From: Pseudomonas tolaasii NCPPB 2192 | GTDB taxonomy: Bacteria; Pseudomonadota; Gammaproteobacteria; Pseudomonadales; Pseudomonadaceae | Reading direction: 5' to 3' | Assembly (NCBI RefSeq): GCF_002813445.1 | Contig: NZ_PHHD01000001.1 | Location: 5,456,001-5,520,000 of the forward strand | Length of the DNA stretch: 64,000 bases | Part shown: positions 43,890 to 52,029 of the stretch, piece after piece | Numbering within the stretch: position 1 is the stretch's first letter | Layout: each line of letters starts with the position of its first letter | Program-made: the position numbers and the translations under genes | Notes under the pieces: model-generated | Told to the model about the DNA's origin: nothing | Databases searched by the model: none | The model's input: the letters and a program-made list of their open reading frames with translations, nothing else

Positions 43890-44827
43890 AACTTAACCCT
43901 AGGGTCGAAGAGCGGGTACAGCAGGTCCACCAACAGGTTGACCAGCACATAAACAAAGGTCACCAGCAACAGGCAGCCTTGCAGCACGGGGTAGTCGCGG
44001 GCATAGATGGCGTCGACCATCAACCGGCCGATGCCCGGCAGGGTGAATACGGTTTCCAGCACCGCGATGCCGCTGAGCAGGTTGCCGAGGATCAGGCCGA
44101 TCAGGGTCAAGGTCGGCGCAAACGAGTTGCGCAAGGCATGCCGCCACAGCACCGCGCGCTCCGACAGGCCCTTGGCCCGGGCGTGGGTGATGTATTCCAG
44201 GCGCAGCACTTCAATCGCACTGGCCCGCGCCATGCGGGTGATCGCGCCCAACTCCACCAGCGTCAGGGTGACAATCGGCAGCACAATGAAGGTGACGGCC
44301 TGCCAGGGCGACTGGCTGAACGACACGTAACCCACCACCGGCAACCAGCCCAGCTTGATGCCGAACGCGTAGAGCAACAGCAGGCCCAGCCAGAAACTGG
44401 GGATCGACAGCAGCAGCGTCGCGGTCGACACCACACCAAAGTCCAGCGCGCTGTCCTGCTTCCACGCCGCCAGCAAGCCCGCCGGCACCGCGATCAGCGC
44501 CGCCAGCAGCACCGAGACCAGCACGATTCCGGCACTCACCTGAAAACGGTCCAGAATCAGCGGCAATACCGCTTCATTGGTCGTGATCGAATGCCCCAGG
44601 TCACCGCTGAGCACGGCCTTGAGCCAAATCACAAATTGCACCGGCAAGGGCTGGTCCAGCCCCAACGATGCGCGCGCGACTTCCAGGCTATGGGCGTCGG
44701 CCATGTCGCCGAGCATCAGCAGCGCCGGGTCACCGGGCACCAGGCGGATGATCGCGAACACCATCAGCGAGATCAGCAGCAAGGTCGGAATCGACATCGC
44801 CAGGCGTTGAGAAATAAAGCGCAACAT
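43886..44827 (-). CDS. Peptide-type ABC transporter permease, DppB/GsiC type
   Basis: The 313-residue permease begins MLRFISQRLAMSIPTLLLISLMVF with the first membrane helix. It has the periplasmic MLGDMADAHSLEVARASLGLDQPL segment and an EAA loop (YITHARAKGLSERAVLWRHALRN) near residue 210. The ATG at 44827 is preferred over a TTG two codons earlier because GGGAG and GAGG stand upstream. It starts 2 bases after the binding-protein stop. Confidence 0.92.
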   Translation of the reverse strand: MLRFISQRLAMSIPTLLLISLMVFAIIRLVPGDPALLMLGDMADAHSLEVARASLGLDQPLPVQFVIWLKAVLSGDLGHSITTNEAVLPLILDRFQVSAGIVLVSVLLAALIAVPAGLLAAWKQDSALDFGVVSTATLLLSIPSFWLGLLLLYAFGIKLGWLPVVGYVSFSQSPWQAVTFIVLPIVTLTLVELGAITRMARASAIEVLRLEYITHARAKGLSERAVLWRHALRNSFAPTLTLIGLILGNLLSGIAVLETVFTLPGIGRLMVDAIYARDYPVLQGCLLLVTFVYVLVNLLVDLLYPLFDPRVKL

Positions 44828-44829
44828 CC

Positions 44830-46392
44830 TCAATTACTCCCGGAGGCAGGGACGCTGACGGTCCACAGGCGCGGCTTGGACACCGGCCAGGTGCGCAGGC
44901 CCTTGACGTAGTCGCGGCTGGCGGCGATGGCGTTGCCGTTGTACATCGGGATCAGCGGCACGTCCTTGATCATCTGCTGGTGCAGTTGATCGAACAGCGC
45001 CTGGCGCTTGGTGATGTCGCCTTCGCGCTGGGCTTCACGCAGCCAGTGGCGGGCGTCGGGGTTGTCCCAGACCTTGCGCGCTTCCTTGTCCTTGTCGCCG
45101 GTCATCGAGTCGAAACTCAAGGCCGGGTCGAGGCGTTCGGAATACGGGAAGGCCATCATCTGGTAGTTACCGCTCTGGTAGCGCTCAAGTTGGGTGCCCC
45201 ACTCCAGGGTTTCCAGCTCCAGGTTGATGCCGCTGGCCTTGGCCATGGCTTGCACGAACACGCCCATGTCGAAGATCGCGGCGTAGCGTTTGTTGACGAT
45301 CAGCTTGATCGGCTCGCCCTTGTAGCCCGCCTCGCGGAGCAGTTGCGCGGTCTTGGCCGGGTCGAAGGCAAAGCCCTGGTCTTCAATGGCGGTGTGGTAA
45401 TGGCTGCCGCTGGCGACCATCGAATTGTTGGCCTTGGACCGCCCGCCGGTGAGGGCTTCGACGATTTGCGCGGTGTCCAGCGCGTGGGCGATGGCCTGGC
45501 GCAGGCGCACATCTTTAAGCAATGGGTCGCGGGTCTGGAACAGCAAGGCATTGACCGACATGGTGCCGCTGGAAGTCACGCGCACGCCGGGGTTGGCGGC
45601 CAGTTCGGTGGCGTCCAGCGGGGTGACATCAATCAGCAGGTCGACGTTTTTCGACAGCAACGCCGCCTTGGCCGCCGCCGGGTCCGGAATCACCAGCAGG
45701 CGCACACGGTCCAGACGCGTGGTCTTGTTGCCGGTGTAGCCGTCAGGGTCTTTCTCATCGCGCGGCGTGTAGTTGGGGTTGCGCAGCAGCTCCACGTATT
45801 GGCCGGGTTTCCACTCGCCCAACTGGAACGGGCCGGTGCCGACCGGGGCTTTCCAGCTGCCGTCGGCATTCAGTGAATCCGGTGACAGGATGCCGCTGCC
45901 GCCACACTCCGGCAGCGCGGTGCTGGTGAGGAACAGGCCGTTGGGCTTGTCGAGGGTGAACACCACGGTCAGTGGGTCCGGGGCACTCATGTCGACGATT
46001 TTCGCGCCGCCATGTCCATCGAATTCAGGCGCGCAGCGCCATTGGGTCTTGGGGTCCAGAAAGCGTTTCCAGGTCCACAGCACCTCGGCGGAGGTCAGCG
46101 GTTTGCCGTTCTGGAATTTCACCCCGTCGCGCAGGTGGAAGGTGTAACGCAGGCCGTCATCGGAGACCTGCACGTCCTTGGCCAACAACGGGCCAACCGT
46201 GGCGTCTTCACGAAACGCCACCAGCCCTTCGGTGATGTGCATGATCACCGCGTCCGAGTTGGTGTCGCGATTCACACCGGGGTCGGTGCTGCGGATGTCG
46301 GCGTTGAGCGCCACCTTCAAGACACTTTCAGCGTGGGCAGTGCCCATCAGCGCCGCAGACAAGGCGCCTGCCAGGATAAAAGTCTTGTTCAT
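44830..46392 (-). CDS. ABC transporter substrate-binding protein, family 5 (peptide/opine/glutathione type)
   Basis: The 520-residue periplasmic protein has a signal peptide (cleavage near TAHAES, residue 22) and the family motif LRDGVKFQNGKPLTSAEVLWTWKRFLDPK near residue 88. It resembles GsiB/DppA-type proteins. It opens the importer operon and is divergent from a LysR gene. The ATG at 46392 was chosen over an upstream GTG because it begins the signal peptide properly (MNKTFILAGAL). The ligand is unknown; the locus suggests an acylated or peptide-linked diamino acid. Confidence 0.9.
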   Translation of the reverse strand: MNKTFILAGALSAALMGTAHAESVLKVALNADIRSTDPGVNRDTNSDAVIMHITEGLVAFREDATVGPLLAKDVQVSDDGLRYTFHLRDGVKFQNGKPLTSAEVLWTWKRFLDPKTQWRCAPEFDGHGGAKIVDMSAPDPLTVVFTLDKPNGLFLTSTALPECGGSGILSPDSLNADGSWKAPVGTGPFQLGEWKPGQYVELLRNPNYTPRDEKDPDGYTGNKTTRLDRVRLLVIPDPAAAKAALLSKNVDLLIDVTPLDATELAANPGVRVTSSGTMSVNALLFQTRDPLLKDVRLRQAIAHALDTAQIVEALTGGRSKANNSMVASGSHYHTAIEDQGFAFDPAKTAQLLREAGYKGEPIKLIVNKRYAAIFDMGVFVQAMAKASGINLELETLEWGTQLERYQSGNYQMMAFPYSERLDPALSFDSMTGDKDKEARKVWDNPDARHWLREAQREGDITKRQALFDQLHQQMIKDVPLIPMYNGNAIAASRDYVKGLRTWPVSKPRLWTVSVPASGSN

Positions 46393-46770
46393 GGATAAAT
46401 GCACCTTAACTGTTCCTTACGCATGGGTTCGGACGCTGGCAGGACCCAAAAAGAGGCACGGCCGAACTCCTGAATAGTTGTTGTTGTTTTGGTCGCCGTT
46501 CACGGTGGGCGAATGTTCCTGGACCGATCTTATTCTTCACGCGCCAACCTTGAGAAGAACGCTCCAGGTGATCGGGCTCGGGTTTTCCGATCACCGGGCG
46601 AACCTGAGCGGGAATGCCCTGAGCCTACCGAAAAATCGAGGGCCGGGGCCGTTTCCAGGCGATCAGAAATAATGAACCTGATTGCTTAAACCGATCTGTG
46701 CGTCCGGAAAGCCATCAGATAAGCTGGCCGGCATCCAATGAATTTGCTGGCGCAGCCGAGGCCGTCCGAT
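46393..46770. other. 378-base divergent control region of the ABC importer and LysR genes
   Basis: It contains the inverted repeat at 46567-46595 and AT-richer blocks near 46480-46500 and 46665-46690. No small gene with a convincing ribosome site was found. The importer and LysR promoters must lie here. Confidence 0.55.
46567..46595. promoter_or_regulatory. Perfect 9-bp inverted repeat, likely LysR operator
   Basis: GGTGATCGG (46567-46575) and CCGATCACC (46587-46595) are exact inverses with 11 bases between. The site lies roughly midway between the divergent importer and LysR genes, the usual place for a LysR recognition site. Confidence 0.5.
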
Positions 46771-47685
46771 ATGACTCTCACCCATCTTCGCGCGTTCTGC
46801 GCCGTGGTTGAAAAAGGCAGTTTCCGCTCTGCCGCGCGCCAGCTGGACGTGGCGCAAAGCACCCTGACCCAGTCGATCCAGACCCTGGAAAAGGAACTCG
46901 GCGTGGTCTTGCTGCAACGCTCGAACCAGGGCATCAACCTCACCCCGGCGGGCGAAGTGTTTCTGGTGCGCGCACGCTCCATCACCCTGGACTGCGAACG
47001 CGCCCTGCTCGACCTGCAACCGTGGAAAGGCGAACCCGAAGGCAACATCGCGCTGGGCGTCACCTCCGAACCGCTCGCCGAACTGCTGCTGCCGGTGCTG
47101 AGCAACTTCACCCAGCGCTTCCCGCGCATTCAGGTGCACGTGGCCAGCGACACCACCAAAGGCCTGGTGGAAAAGGTGCGCGATGGCCGCCTGGATTTTG
47201 TGCTGTGCCCGCTGGCGCCGAATGTTACCGACATCGACCTCTCGATTGACCGCCTCTACAGCTCCAACGCCGGGATCATCGCGCGCAAGGGCCACCCGCT
47301 GGCACACGCCAAGTCGGTGCAGGCGCTGGTGGACTGCCAATGGATCAGCGTGCGCCCTTCCGGCGTGGTCGGCGGCGCGCAAAACCGCCTGGTCGAGCTG
47401 TTCCGCACCCAGGGCCTGGCGCCGCCGAAAATCGCGATCACCACCGACTCGTTACTGGAAACCCTGCACATTGTCTCGGAAACCGATTACCTGACCATCG
47501 AGCCGCGCATGTTGCCGGGGATGAAGCTGTTTTCCAGCGCCCTGACCACCATTGCCATCGCAGAGCCTCTGGCCAGCCGCGATGTGTGCCTGATCAGCCG
47601 CCGGTCCTCGCCCCTGACCAGCGTCAGCCAGGAACTCACCAGCATGCTGATTTCCTATTCGCGGCTGGTGCATCGCAGCCGTTGA
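46771..47685 (+). CDS. LysR-family transcriptional regulator
   Basis: The 304-residue regulator starts MTLTHLRAFCAVVEKGSFRSAARQ and has the helix-turn-helix ARQLDVAQSTLTQSIQTLEKELG near residue 23, then the effector domain. The ATG at 46771 has GAGG ten bases upstream; an in-frame ATG at 46738 would add 11 residues. It is divergent from the ABC importer operon and probably controls it. The serine hydrolase gene follows 23 bases after its stop. Confidence 0.9.
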   Translation: MTLTHLRAFCAVVEKGSFRSAARQLDVAQSTLTQSIQTLEKELGVVLLQRSNQGINLTPAGEVFLVRARSITLDCERALLDLQPWKGEPEGNIALGVTSEPLAELLLPVLSNFTQRFPRIQVHVASDTTKGLVEKVRDGRLDFVLCPLAPNVTDIDLSIDRLYSSNAGIIARKGHPLAHAKSVQALVDCQWISVRPSGVVGGAQNRLVELFRTQGLAPPKIAITTDSLLETLHIVSETDYLTIEPRMLPGMKLFSSALTTIAIAEPLASRDVCLISRRSSPLTSVSQELTSMLISYSRLVHRSR

Positions 47686-47708
47686 CCCTTAGCCCCACGA
47701 GCCTTTTC

Positions 47709-49154
47709 ATGCCCCCGACTTCCTACGATGGTTTGCCCCGTGCCAGCGCCAGCAGCGTTGGCGTTGACCCCGATCAAGTGGTTGCGTTTCTCGATGCGGT
47801 GAAGGCCGCCGGCCTCGACCTGCACGGCTTTATGCTGCACCGCCATGGCCATGTGCTAGCCGAAGGCTGGACCTGGCCCGTGGACCCCAACGAGCCGCGC
47901 GTGCTGCATTCCATGGCCAAGAGTTTCACCGGTTGTGCGATTGGTCTGGCGATCGACGAAGGGTTGTTGAAGCTGGATGACCGGCTGGTGAGCTTCTTCC
48001 CCGACGAAGTCCCGGAAGACGCCGACCCGCGCCTCGCGGACATGACCGTCGAACACCTGCTGACCATGCGCACCGGGCACGCGAGCAATACCTCGGGCTC
48101 GGTGTGGCGTGGAATAGAGACCAGCTGGATTGCCGAATTTTTCAAGATCCCTCTGGCGTTTGCGCCGGGCACCGAATACGTCTACACCAGCGCGGCGAGC
48201 TACATGTTGTCGGCGCTGATCAACCGCGTGACCGGGCAGACCCTGCACGACTACCTCAAACCGCGGCTGTTCGCGCCGCTGGAGATTCACAACGAGCGCT
48301 GGGACATCGGCCCCGACGGTGTGAACCCCGGCGGCAATGGCCTGACCGCGCCGGTGTCGGCGGTGCTGAAACTAGCCGTGTTGCACGCGCAAAACGGCGT
48401 GTGGCAGGGCGAGCAAATCCTGCCCGCCGCGTGGGTCAAGGCGGCCACGCAGCCCCAGGGCGGGCCCAACAGCCGCTACGGCTACCACTGGATGATGAAA
48501 CCCGTCGGCGCATTCAGTGCCCTGGGCGTATTCGTGCAAATGGCGGCGGTGTACCGCGAGCATGACGCGACGCTGGTGGTGGTCGGCGGCATGAAGAACT
48601 CGGCCGAGATCATTCCGTACATCGAGCAGTACTTTCCGGCGGCGTTTGGCGGCGGTGGCACGCCCGAAGCGGATGCACGGCTGGAAGTGCGATTGGCGAG
48701 CATGGCCGAACGGCCTTCATTGGTTTCAGCCTGCGCGGTTCCAGCAGACTCGACGCGTGTGTTTGCGATGGCTGAAAACGGGTTGGGCGTGAAGCAGCTG
48801 TCATTCGAGTTTCGCGGTGACGTGCTGACCTTCGAATTGACCGACAGCCAGACCACACACCGCCTGAACGTGGGAATGGATCATTGGCTGGCAGGCCTGA
48901 CCAGCATGCCCGGTCGCGACCTGCACCACGGTTATGAGTTCAACGAGGCGCAGGTCGTAGCGGGCGCCCGCTGGCTGGATACGCGCACGCTGGAAATGAA
49001 CTGGATCTACCCGCAGACCGCGTTCCGGGATCGGGTGATGTGCGTGTTTGAGGGCAACGGCGTGAGCGTTGCACGCTGCGTGAACGTCAACAGCGCACAG
49101 CGTGAGCAGGAGGTTCTGGTCGGTGTACGCAGCCCGCTCGCCACAGGTACCTGA
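47709..49154 (+). CDS. Serine hydrolase of the beta-lactamase class C/penicillin-binding-protein fold
   Basis: The 481-residue protein has the active-site SxxK motif as Ser68-Met-Ala-Lys71 (HSMAKSFTG). A tyrosine motif, YTSAASY, stands in place of the YxN of true beta-lactamases, and an extra C-terminal domain of about 130 residues begins near residue 350. No signal peptide is seen, so it is probably a cytoplasmic esterase or amidohydrolase, not a resistance enzyme. It follows the LysR gene by 23 bases on the same strand and may process the compound brought in by the divergent importer. Confidence 0.87.
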   Translation: MPPTSYDGLPRASASSVGVDPDQVVAFLDAVKAAGLDLHGFMLHRHGHVLAEGWTWPVDPNEPRVLHSMAKSFTGCAIGLAIDEGLLKLDDRLVSFFPDEVPEDADPRLADMTVEHLLTMRTGHASNTSGSVWRGIETSWIAEFFKIPLAFAPGTEYVYTSAASYMLSALINRVTGQTLHDYLKPRLFAPLEIHNERWDIGPDGVNPGGNGLTAPVSAVLKLAVLHAQNGVWQGEQILPAAWVKAATQPQGGPNSRYGYHWMMKPVGAFSALGVFVQMAAVYREHDATLVVVGGMKNSAEIIPYIEQYFPAAFGGGGTPEADARLEVRLASMAERPSLVSACAVPADSTRVFAMAENGLGVKQLSFEFRGDVLTFELTDSQTTHRLNVGMDHWLAGLTSMPGRDLHHGYEFNEAQVVAGARWLDTRTLEMNWIYPQTAFRDRVMCVFEGNGVSVARCVNVNSAQREQEVLVGVRSPLATGT

Positions 49155-49164
49155 CCGCTAAACA

Positions 49165-49191
49165 GCCATCGCAGGCAAGCCAGCTCCCACA
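49165..49191. repeat. Solitary REP half-arm
   Basis: CCATCGCAGGCAAGCCAGCTCCCACA stands alone after the serine hydrolase stop, 29 bases before a complete REPIN of another subtype. Confidence 0.8.
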
Positions 49192-49219
49192 GAAAAGCAC
49201 AGCCGCGCTCGGTCAAAAA

Positions 49220-49308
49220 TGTGGGAGCGGGCTTGCCCGCGATGGCAGTGTGTCAGTCAATTTAGTCTTGGCTGAACCACCGCGATCGCGGGCAAGCCCG
49301 CTCCCAGA
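49220..49308. repeat. REPIN, GGGAGCGGGC subtype
   Basis: Arms TGTGGGAGCGGGCTTGCCCGCGAT and its inverse (CGATCGCGGGCAAGCCCGCTCCCA) enclose about 40 bases. This is the second REP flavour in the window (CGGGC in place of CTGGC). It lies between convergent genes. Confidence 0.88.
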
Positions 49309-49344
49309 GGGGATCCTCCTCGCTCCAAATACCGCGCCAGCGTC

Positions 49345-49923
49345 CTAGACCTCGACTTCCTTCTCCAGCACCAGGGTAATTCCCGTCTGCGAATACACCT
49401 TGGACCACGTATTCATCGTCTTGAAATTGTCATGGTTATCGCCGTCCGCCGGGTCCATGAAATCCCCTCCCGGCCGCAACATCACATAATGCAGCCCTAC
49501 GACAAAGGTGGTCACCACACATAACGCGCGGCGGTTGGCCGCCATCGGCGGTGGTGCGCCGTGAATCACCGGGAAGCCCGCCTTCACGCACAGCTCCTCG
49601 CACTTGGGGTACAAGGTTGCCAGCGCGCTGGCCAGAAAACCTTCCATATAGATGGTCACATTCAACCCCAACGTCCGCGCCGCCAGCGCCACGCTGTGGG
49701 GGTAGGAATATCCGGCCTTTGTCGGATCGAAGGGTTTGACCACCCCGCCGGTCAGCGCCCCGGAGGTGTATTTGTAGAGTTCCACCTCACACATGTTGGT
49801 GCGCAGCGCATCAGTCGCATTCATGCCACCGGGCAAGGTCGCATCCAGCTCCACCGCCGCGCATAGCAACGACGCAGCCCCACAGGAAAAATCAAAAGCC
49901 TGTTTCTTTTTCGCAGCCGGCAT
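49345..49923 (-). CDS. Papain/C39-like cysteine peptidase-fold protein
   Basis: The 192-residue protein has the layout of a C39-like papain fold. The candidate nucleophile is Cys14 in DFSCGAASLL, the histidine is His145 in GLHYVMLRPGG, and an acid follows in FMDPADGD (Asp157). The end is a beta-strand-rich segment. No signal peptide or membrane segment is visible. The ATG at 49923 has GGAAG seven bases upstream. It starts only 37 bases after the metal-sensor-type gene on the same strand, so it may be the last gene of the ECF sigma operon. The target is unknown, and the fold assignment is by motif only. Confidence 0.6.
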   Translation of the reverse strand: MPAAKKKQAFDFSCGAASLLCAAVELDATLPGGMNATDALRTNMCEVELYKYTSGALTGGVVKPFDPTKAGYSYPHSVALAARTLGLNVTIYMEGFLASALATLYPKCEELCVKAGFPVIHGAPPPMAANRRALCVVTTFVVGLHYVMLRPGGDFMDPADGDNHDNFKTMNTWSKVYSQTGITLVLEKEVEV

Positions 49924-49960
49924 AAGCACACTTCCATAGAGTTTATGCGGGCTTAACGGC

Positions 49961-50455
49961 TCAAGAACGGGGTTTATTCCCCACCGTCTGGATTAATTTT
50001 TCTTTAGTTCCGGACTGCCCGCGCTGGTACAGCGCCTCGACGAGTTTCTGCCGTTCATCCTGCGGCAAATTGCTCGCAAATTGCGCCAGCGTGCCGTCCA
50101 CCAGTGCCCTGAGTGACGCATCGGCCTCCCGCGCTTTAGCCAGCTCGGTCACCAGCGCATCGCGATCCAGCGTCGGCGCTTCGAGTTGTTTGATCACCCC
50201 CAGACGTGCCTCGCGGCCGGCCATGATCAGCGGCTGGCTGTCGGAACGGTTGTGCCGCAGCAACGCACGCAGTTCCTTGCGCCGCTCTGCCGGCAACTTG
50301 ATCATCGCCTGGCGCAAACCATGCTGGTTGACCACTGCTTCGGCAGGCTTGGGGGCAGCCATCCAGTGATACAGCCCCCCACCCACACCGCCGAGCAAAA
50401 ATACGTTGAGCAATACCGACGCGAGCAACCAGGGCTTAAGGGGTTTGGAGGTCAT
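49961..50455 (-). CDS. Periplasmic metal-sensor-type protein (CnrR/CpxP-like, Metal_resist family)
   Basis: The 164-residue protein has one N-terminal membrane anchor (residues 9-28) and a helical periplasmic domain rich in charged residues. MIKLPAERRKELRALLRHNR near residue 50 and NLPQDERQKLVEALYQRGQ near 130 mark the two hairpin helices of this family. Such proteins are folded in the periplasm and pass a metal or envelope signal to an ECF sigma/anti-sigma pair. It overlaps the preceding gene by 4 bases. Confidence 0.8.
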   Translation of the reverse strand: MTSKPLKPWLLASVLLNVFLLGGVGGGLYHWMAAPKPAEAVVNQHGLRQAMIKLPAERRKELRALLRHNRSDSQPLIMAGREARLGVIKQLEAPTLDRDALVTELAKAREADASLRALVDGTLAQFASNLPQDERQKLVEALYQRGQSGTKEKLIQTVGNKPRS

Positions 50456-50883
50456 TGCTCGGCTTCCTCGGCGTTGACGGTAAAGACGACATCGGCGTCG
50501 CCCTGATCGAAGACGCTGGGCAGCACTTCGGATGAAACCATCGGTAAGGGCGCACTCAGCGAGGCCACCAGCACCCCGGCGGCGATACCGGCAATGCCCG
50601 CGCCCACCAGCCCCGCCGGTGACAGCCAGTTGGCATAGCGCGACCAGAACGATGCGCGCCGCGGCGCCGACTGGCGAATCTGCCGCGCCAGCGCAGGGTC
50701 GGGCAAGGCCAACGCGTAACCGTTCAATTGTGTGTCGAGCCAGCCGGCTTCGCGCAACGCCTCACGCGCACGGGCATCGCCGCTGTCGAGCAGCGCCTGG
50801 GCGCCAGCCTGCTCGGCGACGGGCCAGCGTTGCAAGCTGGCACCGTAGGCATCGGCCAGGTACGCAAATCGTTCAGGTGTCAT
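50452..50883 (-). CDS. Putative anti-sigma factor, single-pass membrane protein
   Basis: The 143-residue protein has a helical cytoplasmic part (residues 1-85) and a membrane segment near residues 91-112 (GLVGAGIAGIAAGVLVASL), ending in a short periplasmic tail. It overlaps the ECF sigma gene upstream and the metal-sensor-type gene downstream by 4 bases each, which is the usual place for an anti-sigma factor. No zinc-binding HxxxCxxC motif is present, so it is not of the ZAS type. The assignment rests mainly on position and topology. Confidence 0.7.
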   Translation of the reverse strand: MTPERFAYLADAYGASLQRWPVAEQAGAQALLDSGDARAREALREAGWLDTQLNGYALALPDPALARQIRQSAPRRASFWSRYANWLSPAGLVGAGIAGIAAGVLVASLSAPLPMVSSEVLPSVFDQGDADVVFTVNAEEAEQ

Positions 50884-51458
50884 GGTTTTCCCCTTCCTGG
50901 GCGGGCGAGCCCGGGTGTATCGGCAAGTTGGCTGCGCAACTGACGTCGGGCCCGCGACAGCAGGCTCTCCAGTGCCTCGACGCTGATATTCATCAGGGCT
51001 GCGGCGTCGATGTTCGACAGCTCCTGGTAATACTGCAGCACAATGGCTTCGCGCTGGCGCTCGGGCAAGGCCGCCACGGCGGCGGCCATCCTTGCGCTGC
51101 GGTCGGCCGTCTCCAGCTGTTCCTCCGGGGACGGCGCACTGTCCGCCAGTTCAAGCACTTCGTCCTCGTCCAGCGGGCGCTCCTTACGGCGGCGCAAACG
51201 GTCATGGCACAGGTTGAGCGCCACGCGATGCAGCCAGGTGTCGAAGCGCGCTTCGCCCGGCCGCCAATTCGCCGCGTGGCGCCAGATCTTCAGGAAACTT
51301 TCCTGGGCCACGTCCCTGGCCTCGTCGGCGTCCCCCAGCAACCGACCGGCAAGCGCGAGCAGGCGCGGCAGCTTGCGCGTCACCATTTCGTTGACGGCGG
51401 CGGGTTCGTTGTTGCCGATACGTGCCAGTAGCTCAACGTCCGGATCAGTGTCTTTCAA
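50880..51458 (-). CDS. ECF-type RNA polymerase sigma factor
   Basis: The 192-residue protein has region 2 (LGDADEARDVAQESFLKIWRHAANW near residue 42, with RFDTWLHRVALNLCHDRLRRRK) and region 4 (LPERQREAIVLQYYQELSNIDAAALMNISVEALESLLSRARRQL near 135), joined by an acidic linker. The start is a TTG because a stop codon precedes it in frame. It is followed by a probable anti-sigma gene and preceded by the YXWGXW gene at 33 bases. Two motif-matched promoters beside it are candidate targets. Confidence 0.94.
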   Translation of the reverse strand: MKDTDPDVELLARIGNNEPAAVNEMVTRKLPRLLALAGRLLGDADEARDVAQESFLKIWRHAANWRPGEARFDTWLHRVALNLCHDRLRRRKERPLDEDEVLELADSAPSPEEQLETADRSARMAAAVAALPERQREAIVLQYYQELSNIDAAALMNISVEALESLLSRARRQLRSQLADTPGLARPGRGKP

Positions 51459-51491
51459 TCAGGTCATACTCGGTCCGGGGCCAGGGGGTGT

Positions 51492-51803
51492 TCAGTGAAT
51501 CCAGTGCCCTTCGCGCCAGTACCAGTTCGGCCCGCGGGATTCCCAGTGGCCGGGCTCCCAGCGCCCGTTACGCTCAACCGGCTGCCAATGCCCCGGCACC
51601 CAGGCGTAGGCACCGCCTTCCCAGCGCCAGTGGCCACGGTCCCAGGCATAGCCCGGGCGTTCAGCGGGAATCACTTCAACACGCTCGGCGGGCGGCGCCT
51701 GGCGAATGATCACTTCGGTTTCGGCAAAACCCGGGGTGCTGACAAGCGCGGTGAACGCCAGCGGGACAAGCAAGGCATAGCGCAATTTGGCCAGTGAACT
51801 CAT
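51492..51803 (-). CDS. Exported YXWGXW repeat protein
   Basis: The 103-residue protein has a signal peptide (cleavage near GFAET, residue 28). It then carries four tandem repeats of the form (W/Y)xW-xx-GHW: YAWDRGHW, YAWVPGHW, GRWEPGHW and WYWREGHW. Such proteins are small periplasmic or outer-membrane-facing units of unknown role. It is the first gene of the run leading to the ECF sigma gene. A candidate ECF promoter (51848-51878) stands upstream. The ATG at 51803 has GGAG upstream. Confidence 0.85.
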   Translation of the reverse strand: MSSLAKLRYALLVPLAFTALVSTPGFAETEVIIRQAPPAERVEVIPAERPGYAWDRGHWRWEGGAYAWVPGHWQPVERNGRWEPGHWESRGPNWYWREGHWIH

Positions 51804-51847
51804 GGCAACTCCTTCATACGGCGAGCGTAAATGCACGCTGCTGATGG

Positions 51848-51878
51848 GTTGAACGGCGGGTGCGGAAAAATCCGTCGC
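51848..51878 (-). promoter_or_regulatory. Candidate ECF-sigma promoter of the YXWGXW-sigma operon
   Basis: On the minus strand GCGACGGATTTT is followed after 11 bases by CGTTCAAC, 44 bases before the YXWGXW start codon. The identical blocks, with a 12-base spacer, stand before the divergent lipoprotein gene. GGAT and CGTT at this spacing fit the -35/-10 pattern of ECF sigma factors, so self-activation by the neighbouring factor is likely. Confidence 0.6.
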
Positions 51879-51965
51879 AAAAAAAACTGAATATTTTCTC
51901 GGCGAGGATCGAAGGGAAGTATTGCTCAGGCACTCACGGCGCTTGATGAAATGTTTGAACGTATC

Positions 51966-51997
51966 GCGACGGATTTTCGCAGGCGGCTGCGTTCAAC
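51966..51997 (+). promoter_or_regulatory. Candidate ECF-sigma promoter of the small lipoprotein gene
   Basis: GCGACGGATTTT (51966-51977) and CGTTCAAC (51990-51997) are 12 bases apart, 32 bases before the lipoprotein ATG. Both blocks are identical to those before the divergent YXWGXW gene. Confidence 0.6.
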
Positions 51998-52029
51998 GGT
52001 TAACGCAGTACACATAAAGAGGAAACATC

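Noticed and set aside
47709..49154. Beta-lactamase conferring antibiotic resistance
   Set aside because: SxxK is present, but the YxN motif is not typical, there is no signal peptide, and a long extra C-terminal domain is present, so it is better called a general serine hydrolase.
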